This document shows, one piece after another, positions 5,868 to 6,170 of a stretch of 6,170 nt of DNA. Both the position numbers and the translations under genes were made by a program. This DNA is from CAWJHE01 sp964614855 (GTDB taxonomy: Bacteria; Chloroflexota; Anaerolineae; Anaerolineales; UBA4823). The notes below the pieces were generated by a model. It had not been told where the DNA came from, made no database searches, and saw only the letters and a list, made by a program, of their open reading frames with translations. Numbering within the stretch: the stretch's first letter is position 1; each line of letters opens with the position of its first letter. Where the stretch lies: positions 1 through 6,170 of the forward strand of contig CAZTMX010000171.1 in the NCBI GenBank assembly GCA_964614855.1. Direction: 5' to 3'.

Positions 5868-6170
5868 CCCTTTTTTACCATGAGATAGAATGCCGGTTCT
5901 TCGCTCATCTCCTGCAGACAGACACCGAGTTGTTTTCCCCAATCTGGGAGCTCACACATATCATCGGAAAGCAGCGGTGCCAGCACGGGAATATGGCTTT
6001 TATTAATCTCGATTTCGCCAAAACGGAGCACACCTTCCAGCTTATTCTTTCCGTCACCTTCAGGCTGGCGAGCCAGCCAGGCACGAAATTCATCTTCAGG
6101 CGCCTGGAAAAGGCAGGTGAAGCAATCCAACACACCGACATGGTGACCAATGGCAAGGGTGTAGTAAATC
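5864..6170 (-). CDS. hycH: Formate hydrogenlyase maturation protein HycH, C-terminal part (5' end outside window)
   Basis: The frame is open to the right edge, giving 101 residues; E. coli HycH is about 136, so roughly the first 35 are missing. The retained part follows E. coli HycH closely: IYYTLAIGHHVGVLDCF against VYYSLAIGHHLGVIDCL, then KLEGVLRFGEIEINKSHIPVLAPLL against KMEGVPKYGEIVIDINHVPMLANAF, and the end AFYLMVKKG against AIYLMVRRL. HycH is a small cytosolic protein needed for maturation or assembly of the formate-hydrogenlyase hydrogenase; its exact biochemical role is not settled. A GTG at 6133 could be mistaken for the start, but the conserved YYTLAIGHH block lies before it in the same frame, so the gene continues leftward on its own strand beyond 6170. 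In E. coli the order hycG-hycH-hycI ends the operon; the same H-I order is kept here. Confidence 0.93.
   Translation of the reverse strand, partial: IYYTLAIGHHVGVLDCFTCLFQAPEDEFRAWLARQPEGDGKNKLEGVLRFGEIEINKSHIPVLAPLLSDDMCELPDWGKQLGVCLQEMSEEPAFYLMVKKG

Noticed and set aside
5865..5942. Longer HycI product starting at TTG 5942
   Set aside because: The added 25 residues do not resemble the family, would overlap hycH by about 80 bases, and E. coli HycI begins directly with the VGNxMMGDDGAG block as does the ATG 5867 product.
6131..6133. GTG at 6133 as start of HycH
   Set aside because: The conserved YYTLAIGHH block lies upstream in the same open frame, so the gene continues past the window edge.
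5905..6156. Minus-strand frame overlapping hycH in another phase
   Set aside because: hycH is firmly identified in the neighbouring frame; this product has no recognisable pattern.
1..6170. CRISPR arrays, tRNA or rRNA genes, insertion sequences, attachment sites
   Set aside because: Looked for regularly spaced repeats, transposase frames and structured RNA signatures by eye on both strands; none seen. The space is almost fully taken by ordinary protein genes.

Overview
The window carries six clear protein-coding genes and one partial gene at each edge counts among them: seven genes in all, tightly packed, with no gene-free stretch longer than about 140 bases. Base composition is close to 50% GC. 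The gene content (a FtsK/SpoIIIE translocase with a short linker, an anchored YceI-like protein with a Ser/Thr/Pro linker, and a formate-hydrogenlyase-type hydrogenase maturation pair) would fit an anaerobic or facultative bacterium. My impression is a Chloroflexota (Anaerolineae-like) genome, but this rests on protein style only and is a low-to-moderate confidence inference.

Left part, + strand: the 3' end of a DMT/EamA-family membrane transporter (2-592) is followed after 54 bases by a complete ftsK/spoIIIE-type DNA translocase (647-2908). The translocase converges, with a gap of only 33 bases, on a minus-strand ADP-ribosylglycohydrolase (2942-3874).

Middle, - strand: upstream of the glycohydrolase lie its probable -10 box and the intrinsic terminator of the next gene, a membrane-anchored YceI-domain protein (4004-4795). 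That gene has its own TATAAT promoter and a 10-bp palindrome at the expected -35 position. Its 3' untranslated region contains a segment perfectly complementary over 11 bases to its own ribosome-binding site and start codon, which is the most unusual feature found here.

Right part, - strand: an apparent operon end, read right to left: hycH (partial, entering from the right edge), hycI (ATGA overlap with hycH) and a two-CBS-domain protein 18 bases further on. HycH and HycI closely follow the Escherichia coli formate hydrogenlyase maturation proteins, including all three nickel-sensing/binding residues of the HycI endopeptidase. HycI trims the C-terminus of the [NiFe] hydrogenase large subunit after nickel insertion and HycH assists assembly, so the structural hydrogenase genes are expected just beyond the right edge. 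The CBS protein may couple adenine-nucleotide status to this system, but that is only inferred from position.
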